Source: Puffinus mauretanicus (taxonomy: Eukaryota; Chordata; Aves; Procellariiformes; Procellariidae). Taken from it: 64,000 nt of DNA. The position numbers and the translations under genes were made by a program. This document shows positions 48,397-61,473 of this stretch, one piece after another; position 1 is the stretch's first letter, and each line of letters opens with the position of its first letter. Location of the stretch: the NCBI GenBank assembly GCA_023333565.1, contig JAJKFH010003229.1:682001-746000 (forward strand), written 5' to 3'. Below the pieces are notes generated by a model. The model was given only the letters and a program-made list of their open reading frames with translations, searched no databases and was not told the origin of the DNA.

Positions 48397-50385
48397 ACTG
48401 GTCTTGTTTTTGATGCTTATAAAATATGCTAATAGATGTGCAATGAAACAGAATACAAACCAGCTTGGCTACTGCATACTATTTCTTATGCCTTTCTTCT
48501 CACATGAGTCTTAATATTCTTCAAGCAAAGACTGATATAAGTAGTACTGGTACATCAGCATATTGCCACAGGTATATATTTGATATTTCTGTTCCTCAGG
48601 AAAACACAATATTCAGTCAAATTTAAAAATCTCTTTTGGAGAACCATCACTGAATTTCAGTTCAGATGTATTTAATGATCACATATCCCAGAGAATAAAT
48701 ATGTAGATGCAGACAAGATGCAACAGGATTAATTAAAATAAAAGCATTTCTCACTGATGGTTATGACAAGCCAAAACTTTACTTTTTTGTGTGCCAGAAA
48801 ATATAACTAGAACCAGCTGAATATAAACTTAATAATCTCATTAAGTAATATTTTTTTGTAAAAGAAGATTTAGCAACTAAGTTGAAAGTGATGCGTTTTC
48901 AGAATCAAGCTCTAACATTTACAATTAATTAGTCTGCTATTAATCTTTCAAATGTTATTTATCCATTGCACAGTAAAAGGTGTGTGATGGGATGAGGTAA
49001 AGGGCAAAAGAAGTGCATGCGTAGTTACAGCAGTGGGGGAAAAGGGGCCTGGGCAAAGCCCAATTTCACATCTGATAATAGGAAAGAGGTGCAGCCTCAA
49101 GGCTGTGATATTTCTGCTGGGAAAGGCAGGGCCTCCTGGTGTCTGTTGAGCTTGTGTCTGCCAGGGGTCTTCTGCATTTGCAAGAGGCAGCCTGCTTTGC
49201 CGTGTTTGGAGAAACCCAGCAGGGACAGCTGACTGTCCGTATCTTGCCTCGGCATGAGGCAGCATCTCTTGCTGACATCCTGCAGGCATCCTGAAAACAG
49301 CCATTTCCCCCCTAGAGCAGGACGGTGTAACACCATGTACCACCAAATACTGTCCCTCTTCAAGAACTGCACAGACGTGAATTTGCCTAGGGGGACTGCA
49401 AAAAGTAAAGTTTCCTGTTTTTCAGTATATTCTTTAACAACCTGTGCAATACGAGGTTTGGGGGATAGGGGAAAGAAGGAAGGAAGCTATATTTCAATTT
49501 TATAGTAGCCTAGGGCATAACATAATTCCAATTTAGATCAAGCAAGAAATAAAATAAATTATTCTTTAAAATCCAATGTTCAGAGTTTGCTGTATTTTGA
49601 AATAGAACAAGTGCTATGATTAAAATTTTACAAAAAAAAATAATTGTATGGTCAGATGCTCTAATACCTTTTCCATACTGAGTACCATTTTAATACTAGA
49701 GTTAGGAAACAACTCAAGGGGAGTAAGCATGGAATAATCTGACTCCCAGGAACTTAACTCTGGGTTACTTCTCTGCTTTTGAGTCTTTTAAATGCTCCAT
49801 GAATTATTTCTCTTTGACAATGAAAGCATTGTGACTGTTGTGCTCAAATGCACAGCATTTCATGTAATAACTTATACCAAGGATTTCAAATTAAGGCTGT
49901 ATGGTTTTTATCAAGATATATATGGGAATGTGCATCCCCTCGGTAGTAAAAAAAAAAAGACAGAAAGAAAATATAGTATCTATTAATAATATGAATTAAA
50001 TAGAAGAAAGAAAGATACAGTAAGGTGAACACATTCATACTTTGGCTATTTTAGGGCTACAATTGTTTAGCCTTGCCAAATTCCAAGGGAATTCTAATAA
50101 TATGGAAAATTAGGAAAACAGGAAAAAAAATCTATAATAGAAAAGAGACCTTCAAGAGGCATAGGGATCAAACTGATCAACAATGCACTGAACATGTATT
50201 TTTCTTGCAGACAAAAGACAGAATGTGCTTTTTCACCACCTTTTCTACCTTTCACTACCTCCAGAACTAGAAATCTTGCTTGCTTGTTTTACATCAGAAA
50301 GATAGGATTCCGTTCCTCCTTCCTTTCTCTGGCACACACACACCCCCACACCCCGCCAGCAAATTTTTTTTCATGTTATGAGTAA

Positions 50386-50962
50386 TGTGGTGGGTTTACC
50401 CCAGCCAGCAGCTACCCACACTCCTCCACTCTTTCGCTCTCATCCCCAGCAGGATCGGGGCAGAAAATAGGAAGAGTAAAAGCAAGACAAAGACAGTTTA
50501 ATAGATGAAAGAAAGAGAGAGAAAAAACAACAACAAAAGCCAAAAAACAAGTGAAGCAAACGAAATTGCTCACCACCTCCCACAGGCAGACTGAAGCTCA
50601 GCCAGTGTTTGAACAGCCACCACTTTTGAACCCAACCCTCCCACGCTCTTCTTCTTCCTCTACCCCAGTTTTTATTGCTGATCACAATGTCATAGGGTAT
50701 AAAATATCCCTTTGGCCAATTTGGGCCAGCTGTCCCAGCTGTGTCACCTCCAAATCTCTTACCTACCCCCACCCTATTTGCTGGGGAGAGGAGGGGGCAG
50801 AGTGAGAAGAAGAGAAAGCCTGGATTCTATGCAAGCGCTGCTCAGTGCTAACCAAAATATTGATGTGTTATCAGCACTGCTTGATATCCAAATCCTGAAC
50901 GCAGCACCTTACAGACTGCCATGTAAAAAGTTAACTCCATCCCAGCCAGACCCAGGGTAACA
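50386..50962 (-). mobile_element. Solo LTR, common avian ERV family, minus orientation
   Basis: Starts TGTGGTGGGTTTACCCCAGC and ends near GGGTAACA, so it has TG...CA ends. Diagnostic blocks in order are CCAGCCAGCAGCTA, AAGACAGTTTAATAGA, ATTGCTCACCACC, ATATCCCTTTGGCCA and AACTCCATCCCAGCC. From memory these match an ERV LTR present in thousands of copies in neoavian genomes. On the minus strand an ATTAAA polyadenylation signal (50497-50502) follows an AATAAAAAC sequence at 50668-50676, in the place of the family TATA box. No internal retroviral genes or second LTR are near, so it is a solo LTR. A 4-base match GTAA (50382-50385 and 50957-50960) is too weak to name as a target duplication. Confidence 0.8.
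50497..50502 (-). promoter_or_regulatory. ATTAAA polyadenylation signal in LTR
   Basis: The minus strand reads CTATTAAACTGTCTTTG. In this LTR family ATTAAACTGTCTTTA marks the R region's poly(A) signal. The match is intact in this copy. Confidence 0.5.
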
Positions 50963-52239
50963 ACCCTCAACCGATCTGTTTTGGAACAGTCATTACAGCT
51001 GTTCTGTGTCATGTAGATGTCACATCACATTATGTGAACCATTTCATGATTTTCAGAATGCTTCTAGCATGACAAATATGAACAAGACTCTCAAGAATTA
51101 GTCCTAGCAGATTTACTTATATAAACAATAATAATGTATTTGACGTTATGGTTACTAGGCAACAAATGTGAAATGAAAAGATGCACTGAAACCATCCACA
51201 AAATAGTTATCTTTGAGCACTTCTTCATCTTGTCATCTACTATTGGTTAATTATTTTACTCCTACTTTTAAAATTTCCATTGGTCAAGTAGAAAAGACAC
51301 CATCTGTATTCAAGTAATAAGGTAAAACTATGTGAATTGGTTCCCATAATGTTGGTAAAAGCTCAAAGTGGTCTTCAGCGACCACAATATCTTGTGAATT
51401 ACAGAGTCGGGTGCCAAAATAGAATTACCAAGTCTTCAGCGTGCATCAACAGCTGCTCCCCTGTGAATGGGGAGCAGCTTTCAGCAGGGTGTAGTGCATT
51501 TGTGGAGAAAGGGTACCAAAACTTCTTCCCCCAAATGTGGTGGTTGTTCCATGTACTGAGTTGCCAAATGAAGCCATGTGCCATTGAAGTAGCTATGCAG
51601 AATTAAATCAAAAGTATTTCTCATCTTTTAGAGGATGACATTTGCTCTGTGTAGCCCCTCTATAGGTTTTCTTATGTGAGGAGTCTGACTAGACGTAACT
51701 AGCTGAGCCCATCAAATTTTGGTCACCTACCATTAACTAAAAGAATAGGCATGGTGATCTCCATAAATATTTAATAATAAAAGAGGAAGAGCCCAAAGAA
51801 CAATTTCTTAGCTGGCTTGTAGAAATTATATTCTGCTCTTCATTGGGTTGAAGGCTACTGTCACACTGTTGATTCAGACCTGTGATTTAGAAGCCTGAGT
51901 AAAGTAGAGGAATTGGGGTCTTAACCTGGTACAGTTTTGCACCACTTGGCCGTATTCTTTGGTAGAATTTCACTTGAAATGATTTATTTTCCCTCACATT
52001 GCTACTGCTGTTGATTTTGATGACGGAAGTCTTCATGTTACCAACTAATCTGCGTGTTGATGACTATTTAGTTTCAACAAATCGCATACTTTTTTCTTGG
52101 CTTTGTTTTAAAGTGATCCCTAGTTCAGCATGATCAGTATGGGGCTGCATTTAATCTCACAGATTTTAAGATTCTATTTGTTGGCAGATAATTTGGCTTT
52201 CAAGCTACTTCATTCATAATTTCAGGCTGATAGGCCATC
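50963..52239. other. Gene-free unique DNA with a perfect hairpin
   Basis: Nothing coding could be supported. It includes the 11-bp stem at 51451-51479, listed separately. Confidence 0.65.
51451..51479. repeat. Perfect 11-bp GC-rich hairpin, 7-nt loop
   Basis: AGCTGCTCCCC (51451-51461) and GGGGAGCAGCT (51469-51479) are exact reverse complements around TGTGAAT. It is the most GC-rich hairpin I noticed in the AT-rich part of the window. Flanks do not extend the pairing to microRNA-precursor length, and no U run follows on either strand. Confidence 0.85.
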
Positions 52240-52317
52240 TTGTCTAGACCGTGCTTTTGCCAAGAAAGGTTGGACCAGATGATTCTTGAGGTCCCTTCCA
52301 ACGTAGTATTCTATGAA
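52240..52317 (+). mobile_element. CR1 3'-end fragment, plus strand
   Basis: GGTTGGACCAGATGATTCTT, then GAGGTCCCTTCCAACGTAGT and ATTCTATGAA, is the conserved CR1 3' end in plus orientation. Only about 80 bases remain; the 5' side fades into unique sequence. A single degraded octamer is left. Confidence 0.9.
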
Positions 52318-55300
52318 ATAATTCAATACACAAAGAGTTTCACTGGTTTCATTATACATATACCTATTCATATGAATGAGCCTTTAATGAGGCTCTAACC
52401 TACTCCCTTTAATAAATTATGGACTTAAGAAATAACTCGATGAAATTTTAGGGCTTTTCTCATACAGGTGTTCAGATTAGATGCTCTAATAATTCTTTTT
52501 ACTTTAAACAGAATTCCAGGCATAAAGCTATACGATTACAATTGTTTGCTCTGAACTCAGCACCCTCCATGCTGCTTCAGCAGCACACAGGCTGTAAAAA
52601 CAGCTTCAGCAGGTTCTGCTGATCAGCCCATCTCTTTATTTGCTTTTGTGCAACATGCACACAGGAAAAGCTTTGCAGAGGTTCTATTTACTCTACTTGC
52701 AACTAAAATTTATTGAACAGAGTTAACGAAGATCACAAGAAGTAAGAGAATCCAATTCATTCTCTGGTATCGTAGAAGCTTATAATGTTTCAAAAAGGAG
52801 CTTTTTTTTTCTGATGGCCCACAAAATGCTTCTGAATTAACTGGAACAGACTAAAACAGCATAAGCAATTTTTTTCAAAATTGTTTTTTTTTCCTGTGTA
52901 GAGTCATACCAAAATCTGCCGTTAGTTGCACTGATTAGAAGGCTAAACTAATGTCTACAAAGTTAAAACATCTTCTATACTCATTGCAGTGAGATATGTC
53001 TGCATTACTTGGAAAAAGTAGAAAAGTAAAAAACATTAACAGTTCTTTTGGGCCCAAATATTGCATTGTATTAATTATAATCAGTTTAATGATGTATTTC
53101 TAATTCTGCCTTCACTAATAATGAACATTTTTCATTTACCCATATGTCTTAGTTGACTGTTTACTCACAGAGTGGTCTATTTAAACCTATTTGGTGCACC
53201 CCCGTTGAGAAGTGAATTTCTGTGACTGAATGCTAGTGCCTGCCTCATGTTTGAAGGGATCTGAAGCTTTTATTTTCCTAATTATACTATATGACTTCTT
53301 CTAAGACTCTCAGTATTCGTTCTATTCTCTGACTTGATGATCTAAGCTTCATTTCTCTGTAAATTATCCATAAACACTGAAGCTGTTTGAGGATTCTGTC
53401 CTCCAAAATGCAGAAATAACCTTTCAAAATGGCTGATACAGAGCCCTTCTGTCCACACATCTGTCTTCCATCAGCCTCTTTGTCATGCTACCAGCTGCAA
53501 ATCCCCCATCCCAACAAAGAATAAAGCATTTCTGCTGAATGAATTAGCAAAATTTAGTTCCATGGCTGTTGTACATGTGTTTCCTCAGCAGTCATATTAA
53601 TACCAGTAAGGATGTAGAGCACATTTGACTTGATTTGTTGTTAGTTCTTCAACATGGCAGCTGTTCTGCCTTGTTGCAAGATTTCAGGCTCCCTTTTCTA
53701 AAACTGGTTTGCTTTCAACACTAGAGAAGGCAATTCTTACAACAATTGTTCTCTCACCATTTTTTTAAGCTGCTGAGTAACAAAACATCTGTTGTGACAC
53801 ATTGGGAGGAGTGACCTAGCACAGCAAAGCCTGTGCTGTCTATATGCCTGAAGGCCGTGGTTCCAAAATAACATACCCTTGCTGTTTCCCCTGCTGTGAG
53901 ACCATTTCTAGCATGAATGCTTTACTGACTTTCTAGGATGATGATGTTTCGTAGCCACTGAGCCATATGGTGGCTAGGACATCTTTAATCAAGAATAGAG
54001 AGTTTTAACTTGAAGATACATACCTATCTAATATGACATCTGTCTCAGGAACTCGACCAGGTTAACTTTTCATATTCACTTAATCAACCAATCTCTAAAA
54101 AAAACACAGTTGGATTTTGGGGTTTTTTTGGGTAGGATAGTGGGGGGGTGCTTCACTACCGTATTATATTGTAGATTTATTTGTACAAAAATAAATTTTC
54201 GGGTAACTTCTAAGCTCCAAAGAAAGTGCAGGTGGAGATCATACCAGTTATAACAAGATACATCCCACCCTGTTATCCAGCATCCTCGACTCTTATTAAT
54301 CCAGACTAGACACCCTTCTGAACATGAAAGAAATTGTGTCTTTTAGTCTGACTCATGCTCCCTGCCTGCCTTTCTCCTGAAGGAAAGAGTATGTGTACAC
54401 ACACAAGTCTGATCCTGACATGCAAGCCAGAAACAGCAAGTGTGCGTACCCATTCTGAGAACAGGAAAATGTTCCTGGGTCCTTCAATTTACACATACCC
54501 ATGGCGTGCCAAACAGAGTCTATTCACATGAGGGCACATTGTCAGCAGGGGTAAATCTGTATTACTCTACCGTCTTCAAAGGCATTGCTTATTTTTACAA
54601 AAAAAAAAAAGAACAAAACCTAACTATCTTTAGTTCATATGTATGTGTGGTGTTCTGTTTTTTAGATAAGCTCAGCTACTTCTTGAGAGTTTTATTGCAT
54701 TAGTTACTCAGGTTAACAACAGAAATAAAATCTCATCCTAGTACTTTTCGTCACACAGTGCCACTCCTCAGTTTTCCCTTACCAAAGGGGTCTGTGCCCA
54801 GATGCCAGTTTCCCGTTTCTAGAAAGGTCTTTTGAGACCCAGCAGAGTTCTAGTTTATTTTTAACAATTGAGGGAGGCTGGAAAATTTCCTGGGGGTGGA
54901 CATGTAATGAAAATGTTTCTTCTTGCTCAGGGTCATTCCTGTAGTCACAGATAAATAACTATGACTCTATTTTGAAATAATAGTGGTAAAATATTCTTAG
55001 TGCCCAAGGGAGTAACTCATAAGGGAATACCAGAGACACACATTGTCGCTACTCCGTTATTCCTAGGAGGGTAGAGCAAGGTCTTTCTTCACATACTGGA
55101 CCCTAACTCACAGTGGGATCCTGTTCTGATTCTGCACTGCTCCTTTACATCTTTATCACAATGACCTCAGCTGAGAGAGTCACCGAGATTTGGGCACTAA
55201 CTGCAGGAAGGAACTTTCTCTCATGTAAGTAGTTGAAGGGCCGTATCTTCAGCAAGGCAAAGGTGGGTCTGACATCTGCTGCCAGATTCCACACCAAAAC

Positions 55301-57480
55301 AGATATTACTTTTCTCTTAACTAGATCTTTAATCTCTTTCCTTTCGCAGACTCTAAGCTGTGTATCAGCTTCCTTCTCTATCAAAGAACAGATTGAGGAG
55401 TTCTGCCATTCTTATTTCCCTTGGTGTTATGGCATTTTCCACTATCCATCTAGTTACATCACCTTTCAGAAGGTCCAAGTAGCTGAAGACCCAGAAAGAC
55501 ATAAGACATCACGTAAGTTGTGACTATTCAAGCTAATTTGTATCTGTGAACTCAGTGGGTTATCCCCCACCTTTCTCTGCAGTTCAGATCTGCTAAGATC
55601 CTAATTATCAAAGAAGCCAAGAAAAGGCTGAAGTCACCCAGGCAAAGGGCAGAAAGATCTGCAATGCATAGGCACTGTGCAGAGGGATGGCTGTTAGAAG
55701 CATTCAAAGCTTGCCTGAATGCAAATCACCACTTAAGTCACGTGAAGAAGGAATCACTTGCAGTAAAGTACATATTTATTTCAGCTCTGTGAGCTTGTGG
55801 ACTTCTTGGCATCAGAAGGGGATCAATAGAACCACTTATGATCAATGTTTCCTTTACTGCTAGGAGACTTACTATTTTTCTACCTATGTGAAGCTATTTC
55901 TGCCTTCTGGATAGCGCTTTCAATCTCAAGCACAGTTCCTGTTTGTCAATATCATCCTTCATTACTCTGTGTGTAGAAGGAACTGGGGAAAGTACAGCTT
56001 TCCTCCCAGAAGAGTACAGAATGAAATTGCATGCTGGGTGTATTAGCATCTCTCCAACCCTTTTTCATTGAGACTGCTGCAATAGCTGCACCTTAGCCAC
56101 AAGAGTGGAAAACACAGAAGACAAATGTTATGTTGCACCCCACGGTGTGCTGACTCTGCATGTGCAGAGATACTCAGCTGGCCTCTAGAATCAGAGGCTT
56201 GCCCCAAAACTATATATGAATTATTTTCCATTAGCACTGTAGATACAAATAATTTTAAGCTTAAGTAAAATATTTTCAATACGTGAATAGCAATTTCAAT
56301 CTTACGCACCGCTATATACAATCATCTCTACAAATGAAATCAGAAATGTTTGGAAGCATGATACAGATATGCAAGGCAGTCTGCATGGCAGCAGCTTTGG
56401 TGCAAATGCAAAATGAGTTGGATCGATGTGAGTGTCTATGAAGAACTAGGCCACGGCTACTGAGCTCAAGTTTTGCAGGGCTGTGCTGACATGGCTATAA
56501 TAGTTCAAGACTTCAGCTGTCCAATACTATAAGAGCACACACCATCTGGTGCTTAGACATTTCAACAATACATGGCAAGAAATAAAGAAGGTTCTCCTAG
56601 GAGGGTGTATATTTCTTTGCAGAGTCTCTGTGAGTTCCTCCTCTGCTTCATGAAGCAAAAGATATGACTGCAAAGTGGTAATCAGGTACGCATTTTATTA
56701 CAGCAAATTCTCTTATGCTGGTATCTTGTGAAATCCCAGCTCATTGCAGTACAGACGATTTTTGCTTTGAATGCTTAGACCTGTCTCCCATGCCATTTTC
56801 TTTTATTTTCTGGTACAAGCATGTATTTAGAAAGGTTAGTCTTTTTTACTTATCTGTGCATGTACTTGCTGTGTGTGCCTGCAAATGGAAAAGACTACCC
56901 TTTCACAGACACTGCAATACCACAGTGATTGAACTTGACTTTGGATACATCAGAAAAACTTTTTATTATAATGGATCACATAAAAGGAATCAGAAGCAGA
57001 AAAAGTTAACTTCTGTTAACTGATCAAACAGTATTCAGCCTCCATGTATACATAAGTCACTTAATCTCTCTTGCAGTCTTTGTTCAGCAAGAGGTACCAT
57101 GTCATGGAAAAATTAGTCTATTTGGGGAACCCAGCTACTGCTGATCATGAACTTTTCATGCTCTATAGTACATTTATTTTAGAAGCATTCTAGTGCTGTG
57201 AAATCTTTCAAAATTAAACTTGGTAAGACTGCTACTTGCCCTCTGTCACTTCAGTAGGAGAAAATGGAGATCTGCACTATCTGTATTTCAAATCCTCGAA
57301 GCAACAAGCCATTATCCCTTTTTTCTGCTTCATTGTTTTTTATGTTTCATAATCACCTTAACAAAAGGTTTGGGGATTTTGATTTTTCCATTAAAAAAGG
57401 AGAATTCATAGGAAAATAAAACCATTTTCCAACTAGGGAAATATTTGATTTATTAATTTTAAAAATAGATTTATTAGATT
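52318..57480. other. Gene-free unique DNA
   Basis: AT-rich, with no exon, RNA gene or repeat family that I can name. Open frames reach about 100 codons at most (56715-57023), start at non-ATG codons or lack any recognisable motif, and are within what chance gives. Confidence 0.65.
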
Positions 57481-57580
57481 CATAGAATCATAGAATCATT
57501 TAGGTTGGAAAAGAGTCTTAAGATCATCGAGTCCAACTGTAAACCTAATACTGCCAAGTCCACCAAATGTTTCTTGAGAT
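57481..57580 (-). mobile_element. CR1 3'-end fragment, minus strand
   Basis: On the plus strand CATAGAATCATAGAATCATT, then TAGGTTGGAAAAGAGTCTTA and AGATCATCGAGTCCAACTGT, is the reverse complement of a CR1 3' end. AACCTAATACTGCCAAGTCC follows, which is the CR1 3' UTR. The element is truncated after about 100 bases. It belongs to a different CR1 subfamily from the long copy at 21639, judging from the AACCTAATACTGCCAAG segment. Confidence 0.93.
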
Positions 57581-59555
57581 CACAAGCACGATTTAGAAGC
57601 CAAATTAAAATTGTAAAGCCCTTTCAGATTATTAACTGAAAAGCACTCCAACTCAGAAAATGTTATTTATTAAAATGTCATTTGATACTGGAATAGGTTA
57701 AAATACTTAAACTAAAAAGAAACCTCTTTTCAAGGCAACAAGAAGAAAAAATGTCCCATTGCAAGAAAAACCTTCAGCTCATATAATACTAAAATACATT
57801 ATAACTTTTCAAATTATTGTCTTAATCTAGAAGAATGGATTTTTCCACTTTGAAAAACTGAAGAATGGTTTCATCTTGTTAAAAGTCACTTAATGTAAGA
57901 ACACACTTATTTATGTAATTGAGAATGTCATGAATTTTTCAGCTAGATTTAGTGCACAACAGACCATAACAGTTCTCTCAGTACTGCAATCTTTTAGGTC
58001 ACTGATCTACAAACTGGTGTCGAGAATTTTAGATTAAGTAACTTTCCAGCTCTCTTTGCTGTGCAGTGACAGGCATGGTCTGTGATCTGTCTATACCAAG
58101 TGCCTCTGTTATGCCTGGCACCAGCCACACAGGGATCATGCAATAACATTTCAGCAGCCCTTTGTCAATACAGTGGGGCTCTGCATCGCCTTCTTTCATC
58201 ACCACATGGAAGACAAATATGAAGAGTTGTATGTGTGCACATATGATCACATATACAGACACACATTTATGTAATAAATGTTTTTGGATGAGCCCTTTGC
58301 TAGGTTTGTCCCCAAAGCTGAAATCAGAGCCTCTATAACAGGTTTTGCATTTATGGGGTCACACAGAGGCATAAATGTCCGTCTGTGAGACTTTAAGTCC
58401 AAGCTACTGGACAGATGTACAATAAAAACCTTTTTTCTCAGCTTTTACACACCAAATTAATAAATCAACCTACATTGAGCAGGCCACCAAAACAAGAGCC
58501 AAAATATAGAAAGTGGTGTGGAAACCAAAAAATCTTTAGGAAAATATTTTCAAACTCTCCCTTCAGTTTGAATAAGTGAACTAAGCAATATCTAAATTTC
58601 TTTATCTGAAGAGCTGTGCTAGAAACCATTTATGCATATAGTCTACAGATATTTTCTGAGTTATATTTAGGGTATATTAATATAACCACTTCTGAACTTG
58701 ATATTAATCATGAAGTAAAAGTGTTACAAAATGTTTCACTGGAAAGATTTGCTCAGAACCTTTTTTTTTTTTCATTTGTTTTCTTTTTCTTAAATGGGTC
58801 ATCTTCCCTCAGTGAGCCTGCATAACTGTAGACATATAGATTACAGCATCTGTGGACCGCAGAATACTGCATCACCAAGCATAATTAAAACCACACAGAG
58901 GGTTTAAGATGTATAGCAGAGAAATCAGAGATGTGTTTTTAAATGAAAATCAGTTACAATATTTTTCATGTCATCTTATTTGATAAGATTTATCATTTCC
59001 CACAAAGGTATCAGGGTAAGCATTTTACAAAGTTCTTTAGATAAAAAGCTGAACCTCTCTGCATTATCACATTGCATGTCACATTGTGCAATATAAAATT
59101 TTTGAATAAATAGTGATAAGTGGATAATTCATATAATAAAAAAACAGGCTAGCTAGTTGCATAGCAGTCTTTGATTTTCACTTTGGTAAAGGAAAGGGTT
59201 ATCACTGGCCTCTAGAGGAAATTTTGGAAAATAACTGTCTACACTGGCAGATTAAAAGGAATATCTTCACTCCCATAATTAGACTCAGGAGGTGAAAAAG
59301 AAACCTGTGAGATCTTTGTGCACAGGTTTAAATCAAGAAAGAAGCAAGAATGAGAGAGAACAGCTTGAATACCAAGGGTCTGAATTACTGAGCCTAAAAA
59401 GAATCTGCTTTTTGAAGGAAATCAGTTATTGAAAAAAGCCCTTGTGTAAGTTGTCTTGGTGACTAGTAATTCTTCCACAGAGGCGGGGGAACGGGGGGAA
59501 GAAAAAAACTTGTTTCTTAGAATATGAGGATTTAGAGGCTAAGGGCATTAGTTAA

Positions 59556-59664
59556 TAAAACAAAACAAAACAAAACAAAACAAACAAAAAACCAAACCAA
59601 ACCAAAACAACCCACACAAACAAACAAACAGAAAAAAAAAAAAAAAAAACAACGAAAAAACAAC
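59556..59664. repeat. (AAAAC)n and A/C-rich low-complexity tract
   Basis: Starts with five AAAAC units, then passes through AAACC, AAAC and CAAA variants into an 18-base A run and further AAC units. It is an ordinary A-rich simple repeat that has mutated among related units. Confidence 0.9.
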
Positions 59665-60559
59665 TAACTTTCCAATGGCTATAAGCCCTGCTAAACTTTG
59701 GGAGGAAAATTTAACTGCAAAGAGAATTTCTTTGCCTAGTAGATACTTTCAGTGTGAATATTGTTATTTCTGCATTAGATACAGAGAGAAGTAATGGCTG
59801 AAGAGTTGAATCCCTCTCCTGGTATCCCATCTTCTCAGGATGATTTGCAGGACCGAGTTCTAAGTCACATGTATGATGCCACAAATACCAGTCCCAGTAC
59901 AAAGATCAAAGCAACTTGAACTTGATAAGGAAGTGCAGTGTAGTTGCACAGTGATTACAACAGTAGATCACCTTAACAACAGTGTTACAGATAATCAGAG
60001 TAAGGCTGGATATCTGCTAATGAAGGTATGGTAGTATCATATAAGAAAAGACAATCCAAGAATGAAATAAAGGCTCAGCAGGAAAGAAAAATGGTGTCAG
60101 GGATTCTGGTGGAAATTCTTGATAAAATGTAGCAAAAAAATGTTTTTGAGAGGACAAAAAAACTGAGAGAATCTTTTCATTTGACTTTGTTACACAATTT
60201 ACTTCTTTTGCATTAGCGCACATAAAAATGGAAAAGAGTGTTAATTAGTACAATTTCAAAAAGTCTGGGGTTTTTTTTTGCCTTATTTTGATCCAAAGAT
60301 ATCATTACAGAAGCAAAAAGCAAATGAGCAACTCAGCAATTTTTTGTCTGTTTTTTAATACAAACAAATGTGCAAATGCCTAGGAAGCTTACTCATGTTT
60401 ACTCCACTTTTCTTCTCCATATCAACTATATGTTTGTCTACTCGAAATTTTCAAAGAATTTATACCATAAAAACTTCAAGTAAGCATATTTGGGCTCATA
60501 AAAAAGACGTGAGGTTATTGCTACAAAGGCACAAGTCAGTAGGGAGTGTACAGATATGT

Positions 60560-60616
60560 ATGCCATACTGGATCAGGTCAATAGTTCATCTGATCTAGTA
60601 CCCTGTCTACAGTGTT
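60560..60616 (+). mobile_element. Ancient L3/CR1-like repeat fragment
   Basis: GCCATACTGGATCAGGTCAA, then TAGTTCATCTGATCTAGTAC and CCTGTCTACAGTG, follows a known amniote repeat core (CATACTGGGTCAGACCAAAGGTCCATCTAGCCCAGTATCCTGTC). That core belongs to an old CR1/L3-type element widespread in reptiles. The family label is from memory and the ends are approximate. Confidence 0.65.
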
Positions 60617-61018
60617 AGGGATTACTAGATTCCTCAATGGAATTGCAAAGAGATGCAGCCAGAGAAAGACAAGAAATCTTCTGTCTACACTTAAAAGCGT
60701 TACTCTAACCTTGACAAGTAGAGTGGCAAGGTTGATGTATTGGGATAAGTACTTTCAGATCCTCCAAAAATCTTTGCTTGGTTTTTTTTTTCTTGCATTT
60801 ATTATTGCTAATTCTGAATATCCTTGCTAAGTGAATATTTTCTCCCTAGAAGAAAATGAAATGTAGTTCCTCTTTACATTATAGGACACTGGCATAAAGT
60901 GTGAGAAACATGCAGTGGTTTGAACCGTTAGATTCCACACTGTGGAAGAGTGCTGAAATTACAGTCTACACCCATGTAGCTTTATTCTCACAGAGGTAGA
61001 GAATCAGCGTCAGATGAT

Positions 61019-61040
61019 CTGATGCTGAGATCAGCATCAG
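61019..61040. repeat. 10-bp inverted repeat, 2-nt spacer
   Basis: CTGATGCTGA (61019-61028) and TCAGCATCAG (61031-61040) are exact reverse complements. A related GATGATCTGATGCT lies directly before it, so the neighbourhood is built from one small motif. Confidence 0.85.
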
Positions 61041-61439
61041 GCTGAAGAGTTAAACACATTATTGGCAATTATCCTAGACAAAGTGTAACAAATCTTCTAA
61101 ATGAGAACAGATACAAATTTAGTACAGGTCAGTATGGGTAGCATGTACAAGCTAGTACATTTAGCTTCTACTCCCCCACACCATTTGATCTGATGACATG
61201 GTGACTTCTTCATCCTCTGCTGCCCCAGTTAAGCCAATCTTTACTTTGGTTTATTATATTACTTGGAGTTAAACTAAAATAAAAATCTAATGACTCCATA
61301 CAAGATAAGATTTGCCATCAAGAACATTGTGCATGTGATTATTGCGACTGTCCTAAGGACAGAATTTTATATACTAGAATCATTATTTTAGCCAAAGGCT
61401 ACTCCTTTGGAAAGAGCATTGGAAGACTGAGGCAGCATT

Positions 61440-61473
61440 CCTTAAAATAAGGAGTCTTGCCTTAAAATAAGGG
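61440..61473. repeat. Short direct repeat, 13 bp twice
   Basis: CCTTAAAATAAGG occurs at 61440-61452 and 61461-61473, 21 bases apart. Each copy is itself nearly palindromic. Confidence 0.8.

Larger units (their letters stand above)
34971..50385. other. Gene-free DNA with several GC-richer patches
   Basis: Apart from small repeats listed separately, no gene is supported. GC-richer or unusually open patches lie at about 37900-38370, 41730-41830 (purine-rich on plus), 43240-43770 and 49010-49380. Each contains overlapping open frames in several frames and none matches a known family. A long pyrimidine tract ending in AG (45311-45341, plus) resembles a 3' splice site, but the 61-codon open frame after it is not recognisable. 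Confidence 0.6.

Noticed and set aside
50382..50960. GTAA as a target-site duplication of the second LTR
   Set aside because: Four bases is short, and using it would place the LTR end before the terminal CA.
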